From assembly GCA_021107195.1 (NCBI GenBank), contig JAIOTF010000217.1:1-33096 (forward strand): a stretch of DNA of 33,096 bases. The letters are read 5' to 3'. Under the pieces are notes generated by a model. That model was not told the origin of the DNA. It ran no database searches and saw only the letters and a list, made by a program, of their open reading frames with translations. Positions 8,335 through 17,941 of this stretch are shown one piece after another; within the stretch, counting starts at the first letter, position 1; each line of letters begins with the position of its first letter. The stretch is from Anaerolineaceae bacterium (GTDB lineage: Bacteria > Chloroflexota > Anaerolineae > Anaerolineales > Anaerolineaceae). Position numbers and translations under genes: made by a program.

Positions 8335-9941
8335 AACGATCAGGGAAAGAAAGCGTCAAGAATATTTTAGGGCAAATCCCCTATACTGCTGAATTGTACT
8401 GGTTGGTACGGCAAAAGGCTAAACCGCTTCAGACCCAGTTTAACCTGAAGCAGCTTAAAGCCAATTTACCGCACTTAGTGAAAGACGTGCAAACTTTGCG
8501 TGAAGGCGTCGAAAAAGGGAAAAAGGTCTTTCTGTTTGCGACATTGCATTATTGGATTGAGCATGTGACGCTCCTGGGGTTAAGTCTGGCGGCGCAGGGA
8601 CATGATGTGACGGTTGGCTTCATGCCGTATGCCAACTGGCAAGAGGAGATCAACCGATTTGATCTGCGCCAGCAAAACCTTTATGCACTGGATGTATTGA
8701 AAAAGGCCGAGGAAGTAATCGCAGTAAAATCATTGATGAATGAACGTGCCTTTACCGAAGTTGATGAGAAGGTCATGGAGCGGATCGAGCAGGTTTCTAT
8801 TTATGACACCCAATATACGGTGCAGGATGAAGATGTGGATAAGGACAGCCCAATCTTCAAAATGCGCATGGAGCGCAATGAAATTGCAGCCCGGGCTGCG
8901 CTGACCTGGCTTTTTGAAGGCAAACCTGATGTGGTTGTGGTTCCTAACGGCACAATTCAGGAACTGGGCATTGTATACCAGATGGCACATTATCTTGGTA
9001 TTCCGGTCAATACCTATGAATTTGGTGACCAACGCCAGAAGATTTGGCTGGCGCAAAATGACGAGATTATGCGCCAGGAAACGGATGACATGTGGGCGGT
9101 TCGTAAAGAACAACCTATTGGCAAGGCTCAATTGGAACGGGTTCAAAAACTATTCGGCGCACGCCAGAAAGGCTCTTTGGCTGAAAACTTCACCCGCTTG
9201 TGGCAGAAGACACCGGCAAAGGGCGGCCAGGAAGCGCGCCAGCAGTTGGGTCTGGATGAACGACCTGTGGTGCTGTTGGCAACCAATGTCCTGGGCGATA
9301 GTCTGACTCTGGGACGAGACCTGTTCACCAAGAGCATGGAGTCCTGGATCATGCGCACGGTGCAGTACTTCAACGGGCGGCCGGATGTGCAGCTTGTGAT
9401 CCGGGTTCATCCGGGCGAGGTATTGACCCACGGTGTTTCGATGGAGGACGTGGTGCATGAAGTGCTGCCGACTCTGCCAGAACATATTCACCTGATCTCA
9501 TCGGAAGAAAAGGTCAATACCTATGACCTTATGGAAGCTGCTGACGTGGGACTGGTTTACACAACAACGGTAGGACTGGAAATGGCGCTCAACGGCCTGC
9601 CAGTGATCGTTAATGCTTCTACGCATTACCGCGGGCGGGGTTTCACGCACGGCCCGAATTCCTGGGTGGAGTATTTCAAGCTGTTGGGCAAAATTCTTGA
9701 AAGCCCAGCGGATTTACGTTTGACAAAGGAACAGGTCAAGCTGGCCTGGCAGTATGCGTATTACTGGTTCTTTGATTTCCCGCGCCCGTTCCCGTGGCAT
9801 TTGGTGCGCATGTGGAATGATTACAAAGAACGCCCCTTACTGGACGTGTTCAGTAAGGAGGGCATGAAGCAATATGGTGCTACTTTCGGCTATCTGATTG
9901 GGGAGCCAATGGACTGGTCTCAGATTGAGACAGCAGGGTGA
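8331..9941 (+). CDS. Capsule polysaccharide biosynthesis-type GT-B protein (KpsC/KpsS-like)
   Basis: VIRVHPGEV...YDLMEAADVGLVYTTTVGLEMALNGLPVIVNASTHYRGRGFTHGP; ATGA overlap with the upstream stop supports the ATG at 8331. Confidence 0.65.
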   Translation: MKRSGKESVKNILGQIPYTAELYWLVRQKAKPLQTQFNLKQLKANLPHLVKDVQTLREGVEKGKKVFLFATLHYWIEHVTLLGLSLAAQGHDVTVGFMPYANWQEEINRFDLRQQNLYALDVLKKAEEVIAVKSLMNERAFTEVDEKVMERIEQVSIYDTQYTVQDEDVDKDSPIFKMRMERNEIAARAALTWLFEGKPDVVVVPNGTIQELGIVYQMAHYLGIPVNTYEFGDQRQKIWLAQNDEIMRQETDDMWAVRKEQPIGKAQLERVQKLFGARQKGSLAENFTRLWQKTPAKGGQEARQQLGLDERPVVLLATNVLGDSLTLGRDLFTKSMESWIMRTVQYFNGRPDVQLVIRVHPGEVLTHGVSMEDVVHEVLPTLPEHIHLISSEEKVNTYDLMEAADVGLVYTTTVGLEMALNGLPVIVNASTHYRGRGFTHGPNSWVEYFKLLGKILESPADLRLTKEQVKLAWQYAYYWFFDFPRPFPWHLVRMWNDYKERPLLDVFSKEGMKQYGATFGYLIGEPMDWSQIETAG

Positions 9942-9943
9942 CG

Positions 9944-10819
9944 ATGCAAGACGACAATGTGAAAGCAAATGTGCGCCAGTTTTATGACCGCATTGGCTGG
10001 CAGATGGAATCGGACGGTTTTTACCAGAATGCCCGCTATGAAGACTTGCGCCCTGTGGCACGGGACTATATTCATGATTGCCATTTGCGGGTAAAGCGGC
10101 ATTTGAAACCTGAAGGACGTTTTTTACTGGACGCAGGCTCGGGGCCGATCCAGTATCCCGAGTATTTGACGTACTCCGAGGGGTATCAGTACCGGGTGTG
10201 TGTAGACCTCTCGATCGTGGCGCTGCAGGAAGCAGCCAAACGAACCGGAGATCACGGTTTATTTGTGGTGGCGGATGTGGCCAACCTGCCGTTCACGGAA
10301 GATGTCTTTGACGGCGTGGTTTCACTGCATACGATCCATCATGTGCCTGGCCCTGAAAAAGGGAAAGCCTATCGAGAGCTTTATCGCGTGATGCTGCCTG
10401 ACAGCCGCGGGGTCGTGGTGAATGGTTGGACGGTTTCGCGGATGATGGTGCGAACGCAGTGGCTGGTGCGCCTGATGGAGAGAATCGGCGGCAAAGCAGC
10501 CCAATGGCGCGGGAAAAGCCCTGCACCTGAGAAAAAAACACAGGTCAAGAAGGCGGATGCTTCCAAAAAGGAAGCCAAGCCGACGGGAACATTTATTCAA
10601 AAGCAAGACCCTGCCTGGCTCGAAAAAGAGTTGCAGGGCATTCGCTATGAGATTTGGGTATGGCGCTCGGTCAGCGTGCGCTGGCTGCGGGCAATCATTC
10701 ACCGCCAGTTGGCGGGAAGAATGTGGTTGCGCCTCTTGTACTGGCTGGAAGAGCAGCGCCCGCACTATTTTGGTAAACAGGGACAGTATCCTTTGGTGGT
10801 CATCCGTAAGGATCGTTGA
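9944..10819 (+). CDS. SAM-dependent methyltransferase (class I)
   Basis: FLLDAGSGPIQYPEY, VCVDLSIVALQEAAKR, FVVADVANLPFTEDVFDGVVSLHTIHHVPGPEKGKAYRELYRVMLP. Confidence 0.85.
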   Translation: MQDDNVKANVRQFYDRIGWQMESDGFYQNARYEDLRPVARDYIHDCHLRVKRHLKPEGRFLLDAGSGPIQYPEYLTYSEGYQYRVCVDLSIVALQEAAKRTGDHGLFVVADVANLPFTEDVFDGVVSLHTIHHVPGPEKGKAYRELYRVMLPDSRGVVVNGWTVSRMMVRTQWLVRLMERIGGKAAQWRGKSPAPEKKTQVKKADASKKEAKPTGTFIQKQDPAWLEKELQGIRYEIWVWRSVSVRWLRAIIHRQLAGRMWLRLLYWLEEQRPHYFGKQGQYPLVVIRKDR

Positions 10820-10862
10820 TGTGCGCCTGTCGATAAAAATAGCAAATATAACCTGAAAACCC

Positions 10863-10880
10863 AGGATGCAAGAACATCCT
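10863..10880 (+). other. Short hairpin in the leader of the PseB-like gene
   Basis: AGGATG-caagaa-CATCCT, 6-bp perfect stem. Confidence 0.35.
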
Positions 10881-10915
10881 TATTAATGAAAAAAAGCTCA
10901 TTGGAGAAATAAGTT

Positions 10916-11923
10916 ATGGATTGGAACAATAAAGTTGTTTTGGTGACCGGAGGAACCGGTTCTTTCGGCAAGAAATTTGTAGAGACGATGCTGAAAGAGT
11001 ATCATCCGGCGAAGGTCATTATTTTTAGCCGGGATGAGCTCAAGCAGCATGAAATGCGGTCATCTGGTTTCAATCACCCTTCGCTGCGTTATTTCATCGG
11101 CGATATTCGTGACGAAAAACGCATGCGGCGGGCATTGAATGGGGTGGATATTTGTGTGCATGCGGCAGCTTTGAAACAGGTGCCGGCCTGCGAATACAAC
11201 CCGATGGAAGCGATCAAGACCAATATCCTTGGCAGCAGTAACGTGATTGATGCCGCTCTGGATGCAGGTGTGAAGAAGGTGCTGGCCTTGAGTACCGATA
11301 AGGCCGTCAACCCGATCAACCTGTATGGCGCAACCAAGCTCTCGGCAGAAAAGCTGTTTGTGCAGAGTAACGCCTACGCCGGCGGGCGGGAAACCCGTTT
11401 TAGCTGCGTGCGCTATGGCAACGTGGTGGGCAGCCGGGGCAGTGTTGTACCGCTGTTCCTCAAGCAGCGCGAAAGCGGCCAGGTGACGGTCACCGATGAC
11501 CGCATGACCCGCTTCTGGATCTCACTGGAGCAGGGTGTGCGTTTTGTGATCCGCTGCATCGAGCAAATGCACGGCGGTGAGGTGTTCGTGCCCAAGATCC
11601 CCAGCATGACGGTGGCTGACCTGGCCAAAGCGGTGGCGCCGCAGGCCGAGATCAAGGTGATCGGTATTCGCCCTGGTGAAAAGCTGCATGAAGTGCTTAT
11701 TTCTGAAGATGAAGCCCGTACTACGGTTGAGCTGGATGATATGTACGTGGTACAGCCGGCCGAAGCGTTATGGTTTGGACGTGACTGGGAAAAGGTCGGC
11801 AAGAAATTGCCTGATGATTACCGCTATGCCTCCAACAACAATACCGAATGGCTGGAAGTCTCGGAAATTCAAGATATCGTGGCACCCATTGAAGAAGCTT
11901 TTTTGAAAGGGAAACTTGGATGA
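10916..11923 (+). CDS. pseB: UDP-N-acetylglucosamine 4,6-dehydratase (inverting), PseB/FlaA1-like
   Basis: VLVTGGTGSFGKKFV, FSRDELKQHEM, GVDICVHAAALKQVPACEYNPMEAIKTNILGSSNVIDAAL, STDKAVNPINLYGATKLSAEKLFV, VRYGNVVGSRGSVVPLF, MTRFWISLEQGV, HGGEVFVPKIPSM, IGIRPGEKLHEV match remembered PseB very closely. Confidence 0.9.
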   Translation: MDWNNKVVLVTGGTGSFGKKFVETMLKEYHPAKVIIFSRDELKQHEMRSSGFNHPSLRYFIGDIRDEKRMRRALNGVDICVHAAALKQVPACEYNPMEAIKTNILGSSNVIDAALDAGVKKVLALSTDKAVNPINLYGATKLSAEKLFVQSNAYAGGRETRFSCVRYGNVVGSRGSVVPLFLKQRESGQVTVTDDRMTRFWISLEQGVRFVIRCIEQMHGGEVFVPKIPSMTVADLAKAVAPQAEIKVIGIRPGEKLHEVLISEDEARTTVELDDMYVVQPAEALWFGRDWEKVGKKLPDDYRYASNNNTEWLEVSEIQDIVAPIEEAFLKGKLG

Positions 11924-12837
11924 CGCGTATTCTGGTTACAGGAGCCAGTGGATTGCTGGGACTGAATTTTGCTTTGCAATATCAAGCTGCCCATCAGGTA
12001 ATGGGGGTGGTGCACCAGCATGGACTGCGCAATGTGTCCTTTGCGGTGGTGAAAACCGACCTCAATAATCCACGCATCCTGAAACGGCTTTTGGTGGGGG
12101 CAGCACCAGAGGTTGTGATCCATGCGGCTGCGATTGCCAACCTGGAAGCCTGCGAGAAGAACCCGCAACTGGCACAGCAGATCAATGCCGACCTGCCGGG
12201 CGAATTAGCGAGACTGACCCGTGAACTTGGCATGAAACTGGTGCATATTTCGACGGATGCGGTGTTTGACGGCGAGCAGGGTGGTTACGTTGAAACTGAC
12301 ACACCTAACCCGCTCAGCGTATATGCGCGTACCAAATACGAAGGCGAACAGCAGGTGACGGAAGCCAATCCCGAGGCGATCGTGGCGCGGGTGAACTTCT
12401 TTGGCTGGAGCCTGACGGGAAAGCGCAGTCTGTCCGAGTTCTTCTATAACAATCTGAGCGCAGGAAATCAGGTGAAGGGTTTTACTGATGTGCAGTTCTG
12501 CCCGCTGCAGGTCAATCAGTTGGCGGAAACTCTGATGGGAATGGTCAACCTCGATTTGAGAGGCTTATATCATGTGGTCAGCGGCTAAAGCATGAGCAAG
12601 CATGATTTTGTTTGTGGCATTGCAGAGCAGTTTGGCTATGACCAGAATTTGATCACGCCCGTTTCCTGGCAGGATGGTGGTTTGACCGCCCGCCGTTCGC
12701 CCAATTTGACCCTGAACGTGGACAAATTGACTGAAGCATTAGGCGGCCCGCCGCAAGGCATTGCGGCAGGCATCCGGCGGTTTTATCAGCAATATGTGGA
12801 TGGCTATCCGGAGCGATTGAAGGCAATGGCGGTTTGA
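11920..12837 (+). pseudogene. RmlD-like NDP-sugar 4-keto reductase interrupted by one in-frame stop (ORFs 11920-12588 and 12592-12837)
   Basis: N part MTRILVTGASGLLGLNFALQY...STDAVFDGEQGGYVETDTPNPLSVYARTKYEGEQ...FCPLQVNQLAETLMGM...GLYHVVSG then TAA (12586-12588), then in the same frame SMSKHDFVCGIAEQFGYDQNLITPVSWQDGGLTARRSPNLTLNVDKLTEALG, the usual RmlD C-terminus. Confidence 0.8.
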
Positions 12838-12887
12838 CCCTCGCAACCACTATTCGAGGCAGGTTTTTGACCATGATTGGAAAATCG

Positions 12888-13039
12888 CTCACGCAAAGTC
12901 GCAAAGTAGCAAAGAAGAGCCAGGTTTTGTCATTGGAGGGAGCCGCGAAGCGAGTGGCCGCGTAGCGTCCATCACTGTCTGGGAGATTACCCACCCTGCG
13001 GGCACGATGACGTCGGGCTAAAGACCTCCTCGCAATAAC
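12888..13039. repeat. Degenerate intergenic repeats: triplicated GCAAAG unit and a GTCATTG...CAATAAC inverted-terminus element
   Basis: ACGCAAAG-TCGCAAAG-TAGCAAAG (12890-12913) and 12929-13039 GTCATTGGAGGGAG...CCTCCTCGCAATAAC with imperfect inverted ends. Confidence 0.6.
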
Positions 13040-13096
13040 AGAATAGTTTCACTTTCGGATAACGGATTTTCTTGAGATCAGATCAGGAGGCTGGAA

Positions 13097-14167
13097 ATGG
13101 AATTCAAAATTGGAGATCGTTGGGTCGGCGGGGAACATCCAACATATTTCATCGCTGATATTGGTGCAAGCCATGACGGCGATCTGGAACGGGCCAAATA
13201 CCTGGTCCGTCTTGCAAAAGAAGCCGGCGCAGATGCAGCCAAGTTTCAGAACTTCAGGGCGGCAAAGATCGTGTCCGATTATGGCTTCAGGAAATTCGGC
13301 TCGCAGTTATCACATCAGGCAAAGTGGAAGAAATCCGTTTTTGATGTGTATGATAGTGCATCCATGGCCTTTGATTGGATACCTGAATTGAAAGCCGCCT
13401 GTGACGAGGTAGGCATTGAATATTTTTCCTCGCCGTATGATTTTGGGGCGGTGGACATGCTGGAACCGTATGTCCCGGCTTACAAGGTTGGTTCGGGCGA
13501 TATCAGTTGGCTGGAAGCGCTGGAGTATATGGCCCGCAAAGGCAAACCGATGCTGCTTGCGACAGGTGCAGCAGATATTGGGGAAGTGCAGCGGGCGGTG
13601 CATACCATCAAAGCCATAACTCCTGAACTTGTTTTGTTCCAATGTAATACCAATTACACCGGCAGCCTGGAAAACTTCAGTCATATTCACCTGCGGGTAT
13701 TGGCAACATATAAAGTGATGTTCCCGGATGTGGTGCTGGGGCTTTCTGACCATACCCCGGGACATGCGACTGTACTGGGTGCGGTGGCGTTGGGGGCACG
13801 CGTGATTGAAAAGCACTTCACCGATGACACCACGCGCGAAGGCCCAGACCATCCCTTCTCGATGGATCCTGCGGCATGGGCGGCGATGGTTGAGAACACA
13901 CATCAGCTCGAACGGGCATTGGGCTCGGCGGATAAATTCGTGGCTGGAAACGAGACCGGGACGGTTGTTGTACAGCGGCGCTGTTTACGGGCGGCACGGG
14001 AGATCAAGACTGGTGAGGTTATGACCCGCGAGATGATTGACGTGCTGCGGCCGCAGCAGCCGGGAGCGATCCTGCCGAATGAATTGAACAAGGTGATTGG
14101 CACCAGGGCCATAAAAGATATTGCAGCAGGGCAGGAATTAACCTGGCTGATGCTGGGCGAAGCCTAA
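13097..14167 (+). CDS. N-acetylneuraminate synthase-family protein (NeuB/SpsE/PseI-like) with C-terminal SAF domain
   Basis: FIADIGASHDGDLERAKYLVRLAKEAGADAAKFQNF; EYFSSPYD; AYKVGSGD; LVLFQCNTNYTG; LGLSDHTPGHATVLGAVALGARVIEKHFTDDTTREGPDHPFSMDP; SAF tail RRCLRAAREIKTGEVMTREMIDVLRP...VIGTRAIKDIAAGQEL. Confidence 0.9.
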   Translation: MEFKIGDRWVGGEHPTYFIADIGASHDGDLERAKYLVRLAKEAGADAAKFQNFRAAKIVSDYGFRKFGSQLSHQAKWKKSVFDVYDSASMAFDWIPELKAACDEVGIEYFSSPYDFGAVDMLEPYVPAYKVGSGDISWLEALEYMARKGKPMLLATGAADIGEVQRAVHTIKAITPELVLFQCNTNYTGSLENFSHIHLRVLATYKVMFPDVVLGLSDHTPGHATVLGAVALGARVIEKHFTDDTTREGPDHPFSMDPAAWAAMVENTHQLERALGSADKFVAGNETGTVVVQRRCLRAAREIKTGEVMTREMIDVLRPQQPGAILPNELNKVIGTRAIKDIAAGQELTWLMLGEA

Positions 14168-14183
14168 AGAGCCGGTTTCGACG

Positions 14184-15296
14184 ATGCGCGTTTTGTACTT
14201 CACCCGTGACTACACCCCGCATGATCACCGCTTTCTGTCAGCTTTGGCAAAGACGGAACATCAGGTTTTTTTCCTGCGTTTGGAGCGGCGCGGCCACCAG
14301 CAGGAAGATCGTCCTGTTCCGGCGGAAGTGGAGCAGGTGGTATGGCGCGGCGGTCAAAAGCCAGCCAGGCGCAAGGATGGTCCGGCACTGCTGGCTGCCC
14401 TGCGGCGGGTGATCTACAGGATCAAACCGGATGTGGCCCATGCTGGACCGATCCAGACTTGTGCGTTTTTGACGGCATTGAGCGGATTTCGACCGCTGGT
14501 AAGCATGTCCTGGGGTTCTGATCTATTGAAAGATGCCGACCGTGGTTGGGACTGGCGCTGGGCGACAAGATTTGCTTTGCGGCACAGTGCGGTGTTAGTG
14601 GGGGATTGCCGGGCTGTGCAGGAGAAGGCAGCGCAGTTTGGGTTTCCCGAAGAGCGGGTCGTTTTATTCCCATGGGGCGTGGACCTGGAACAATTCACAC
14701 CCGGCCCGGCAGAGGAATTCCGCGAGCGGCGCAATTGGCAGGATCAATTTGTGATCCTTTCACTGCGTTCCTGGGAACCGCTGTACGGCGTGGATACTGT
14801 CGTTCGGGCTTTCGCCCGGGCGGCGCAGGTTGAACCGGCTTTGCGGCTGTTTCTGCTGGGCAATGGATCGCAGGCACAAATGATCCGGCGGATCATCATG
14901 CAGCATGAATTGCAGGACAAGGTGGTATTTGGCGGGCAGGTTAACAACAAAAAGCTGGCAACGTATTACCATGCTGCTGACCTGTACCTGAGCGCTTCGC
15001 ACAGTGATGGCTCATCGGTTTCATTGATGGAAGCACTGGGCTGCGGACTGCCCGTGCTGGTCTCGGACATTCCAGGCAACCGGGAATGGATCACCGAGGG
15101 TCAGGAGGGCTGGTTGTTCCCCGATGGCGATGAAACTGCATTGGCAGAGGGTATGCTGCGGGCTGCCCAACATTCGGATGCGTTAGCGAATATGCGTATA
15201 GCCAGTAGGCAGTTGGCTGAAGAACGGGCAGACTGGAACAAGAATTTTCAGAAATTATTGGAAGCCTATGAACTGGCGCACAAATCAGGGCACTAG
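14184..15296 (+). CDS. Glycosyltransferase family 4 (GT-B)
   Basis: FPWGVDLEQFTPG; ILSLRSWEPLYGVDTVVRAFARA; LRLFLLGNGSQ; VVFGGQVNNKKLATYYHAADLYLSASHSDGSSVSLMEALGCGLPVLVSDIPGNREWI. Confidence 0.92.
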   Translation: MRVLYFTRDYTPHDHRFLSALAKTEHQVFFLRLERRGHQQEDRPVPAEVEQVVWRGGQKPARRKDGPALLAALRRVIYRIKPDVAHAGPIQTCAFLTALSGFRPLVSMSWGSDLLKDADRGWDWRWATRFALRHSAVLVGDCRAVQEKAAQFGFPEERVVLFPWGVDLEQFTPGPAEEFRERRNWQDQFVILSLRSWEPLYGVDTVVRAFARAAQVEPALRLFLLGNGSQAQMIRRIIMQHELQDKVVFGGQVNNKKLATYYHAADLYLSASHSDGSSVSLMEALGCGLPVLVSDIPGNREWITEGQEGWLFPDGDETALAEGMLRAAQHSDALANMRIASRQLAEERADWNKNFQKLLEAYELAHKSGH

Positions 15297-15338
15297 CCCA
15301 GGCTCGTCAGACACGTATTGGTGCATTTTGGGATTTGC

Positions 15339-17141
15339 ATGAAACGTTTCGATATCTCGGACCAGACTTCGCGAATCATTTTCTTTCTTGTCATCCTGGT
15401 ATTGGTGGGGTTGACATTGAGCGTGGTTTCTCCGGCGGTGCAGATGACACCCGGTAGAGATTCGGGTATCTATCTGTATACAGGTTGGCAAATGCTGGAA
15501 GGCAAGACGCTGTACAGTGAGGTTTGGGACCATAAGCCGCCCGTGATCTTCTTTATTGAAGCTGTCGGATTGTGGTTGGGGGGTGGTTCAGTGTGGGGCG
15601 TGTGGGTGCTGCAAGTGGCCTTTGTTTTTGCGGCCTTCCTGCTGGCGGCTGTCTTGCTGCTGCAATTCAGCGCGGCTGTTGAAGCCGGCTGGGTGATAGC
15701 TGGCGGCATTTTTACCTTGTTCTATGTGCTGCATGGCGGCAACTTTACTGAAGAGTATGCCTTGCCGTTTCAGATTGGGGCGCTGCTGATGTTCTTTTTG
15801 GCAGAACGCAAGGGATACAGCTTCTGGCGGAGCTTTGGGATCGGTTTGCTGTTAGCGATGGCCTTTCACTTGCGGCAAAACCTGATTGGGGTGGGACTCG
15901 TCATTGGATTGGTGATCGTGCTTCAGGCAGTTTTTACGAGAAACATCCGGGGCTTGCTGCCACTTCTGCCGATGGCAGCCGGGTTTGGGCTGGTAGCGGG
16001 GCTGTGGACTGCCTGTTTTGCAGTCCAGGGCACGCTAGCCGAGTACTGGGGCGCTGCATTTGCCTATAATTTTTACTATTCTGACCTGGGGCTGCTGGAA
16101 TACATCAAAGGTATTCAGGGAGCGTTAGGCTTTTTCGTTACCGTACCCGGGTTTGTGGTTGGGGCATTCGCCTGGATGTTTTTGCTGGTCAGTCTGGTGC
16201 TGCATTTTGGGGAAGCGCTGAGCGGCTGGCTGCGCAAGCGTTGGCCGGGGCTGGCTGGCTTGGGCCTGAGTGCTTTTGTGGTCCTGCTGGCATTGTTTGG
16301 AGAAGTGTTGATCTCAGGCAGTGCACAGGACGGTCTGGGCCTGCTGCAGGTTGCCATGTTGGCTGGCAGCATTGTTCTGGCGCTGGTCTCCGGGCTGCAT
16401 ACCAGCGGTTTGCTGGCTCGCTGGCTGGCTGGTCCGCTGGAACGGCAAAAGCTGCGTTTTGCCTCGCCCGAGACAGCTTTGCTGGCCGCGGTATGTTTAC
16501 TGTGGCTGCCGTTGGAAGTTCTGTTCATTGGGCTTTCGGCACGCAATTATGTGCATTACTTCATCAGCCTTGTGCCGGTGACGGTTGTATTAATTGGCTT
16601 GATGCAGCACTGGCTGCTTTCTTTGTCGAATATCAAAGGCTTCAAGGCATGGCCGGTAATGCTGGTTTTGCTGGCGGTGATTGCTTATAAACCTGCTGTG
16701 GCACTGGCCGGGCAATTTGGCACAGCGGGCTCGGACCCGCAGGTGGATGCAGCAGTTCTTTATATAGAAGAGAACACGGATACAAAAGACCCGGTGCTGG
16801 TATGGGGAGCGGAGCCGGTGGTGAACTTGCAGTCACGGCGTAGTCTGCCAACGAGATATATTCATATGTATCCGTTCTATGTGGTACACCCGACCATTGA
16901 GGGCATGTCGGCGGAGTTTTTGGCTGACCTTAAAATGAATCGGCCGGTGTTGATCGTGGATACGATGAACGAGGAACTGCCATTCGTCACACCAAATGAG
17001 GATGCAAACACTTGTGCTGCACCCGGAACTGATCTGCCTGGCAGCATGCCGCAGGTGTTTGAACAAGTTTGCCAGAACTACGAATATATTACGACGGTAG
17101 GGCCGGAAGCGTGGCGTATTTACCGTTTGATGGATCAATAG
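15339..17141 (+). CDS. Polytopic membrane glycosyltransferase (GT39/ArnT-like GT-C)
   Basis: Early acidic motif PGRDSGIYLYTGWQMLEGKTLYSEVWDHKPPVIFFIEA followed by many hydrophobic segments and a soluble C-terminal tail. Confidence 0.75.
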   Translation: MKRFDISDQTSRIIFFLVILVLVGLTLSVVSPAVQMTPGRDSGIYLYTGWQMLEGKTLYSEVWDHKPPVIFFIEAVGLWLGGGSVWGVWVLQVAFVFAAFLLAAVLLLQFSAAVEAGWVIAGGIFTLFYVLHGGNFTEEYALPFQIGALLMFFLAERKGYSFWRSFGIGLLLAMAFHLRQNLIGVGLVIGLVIVLQAVFTRNIRGLLPLLPMAAGFGLVAGLWTACFAVQGTLAEYWGAAFAYNFYYSDLGLLEYIKGIQGALGFFVTVPGFVVGAFAWMFLLVSLVLHFGEALSGWLRKRWPGLAGLGLSAFVVLLALFGEVLISGSAQDGLGLLQVAMLAGSIVLALVSGLHTSGLLARWLAGPLERQKLRFASPETALLAAVCLLWLPLEVLFIGLSARNYVHYFISLVPVTVVLIGLMQHWLLSLSNIKGFKAWPVMLVLLAVIAYKPAVALAGQFGTAGSDPQVDAAVLYIEENTDTKDPVLVWGAEPVVNLQSRRSLPTRYIHMYPFYVVHPTIEGMSAEFLADLKMNRPVLIVDTMNEELPFVTPNEDANTCAAPGTDLPGSMPQVFEQVCQNYEYITTVGPEAWRIYRLMDQ

Positions 17142-17150
17142 GTGAGTTGA

Positions 17151-17939
17151 ATGGCTGTCGACCAAACACCAAAATATCATACAGTGGCAATCATCCAGGC
17201 TCGGATGGGATCAAGCCGCCTGCCGGGAAAAGTGCTGCAGGAGATTAACGGGCGCCCGATGCTGGATTGGGTGGTCACGCGGGCCGGACGGGCGGAGACG
17301 GTGGATGAAGTGGCGGTTGCTACGACTACGGACACGTCAGATGACCCGATTGAGACCTTTTGTACAACCCATGACGTTCCGGTTTTTCGCGGCAGCGTAT
17401 TTGATGTGCTGGACCGTTATTATCAGGCGGCGCGTGCCTTTGATGCGGACGCAATCGTGCGTCTGACAGCGGACTGCCCGCTGCTCGACCCGCAGGTGAT
17501 TGACCTGACTGTGCGGCGTTTTGTGGAGACAGGAGCAGATTTCGCTGCCAATCGTCTTCCGCCACCTTTCAGGCGCACCTTCCCGATTGGTCTGGACACG
17601 GAAGTATGCAGCTTTGCCGCTTTGGAACAGGCATGGAAAGAAGCGAAGCAGACTTATCAACGTGAGCATGTGATGCCTTATCTGTATGACCAGGAAGGGC
17701 GCTTCAAGGTTGTCGTGGTGGATCATACTCAAGACTTCGGCGCACAGCGCTGGACAGTAGACACGCCAGAGGACCTGGAATTTGTGCGTCAGGTGGTAGC
17801 AAGGCTGGACGGTCGGGATGATTTCAACTGGCTGGCGGTACTGGACCTGTTGAAGCGTGAGCCTGATCTGCTGGCAATCAATGCCCAGATCCAGCACAAA
17901 ACGATGGTGGATGTGGACGAGCGAAACGAGAGTAAGTAA
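17151..17939 (+). CDS. spsF: Cytidylyltransferase-family protein, SpsF-like
   Basis: VAIIQARMGSSRLPGKVLQEINGRPMLDWVVTRAGRA...DVPVFRGSVFDVLDRYYQAARAFDADAIVRLTADCPLLDPQVID. Confidence 0.9.
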   Translation: MAVDQTPKYHTVAIIQARMGSSRLPGKVLQEINGRPMLDWVVTRAGRAETVDEVAVATTTDTSDDPIETFCTTHDVPVFRGSVFDVLDRYYQAARAFDADAIVRLTADCPLLDPQVIDLTVRRFVETGADFAANRLPPPFRRTFPIGLDTEVCSFAALEQAWKEAKQTYQREHVMPYLYDQEGRFKVVVVDHTQDFGAQRWTVDTPEDLEFVRQVVARLDGRDDFNWLAVLDLLKREPDLLAINAQIQHKTMVDVDERNESK

Positions 17940-17941
17940 TG

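Noticed and set aside
13310-13903. 197-aa minus-strand ORF within neuB
   Set aside because: Antisense of a highly conserved NeuB CDS; no independent evidence.
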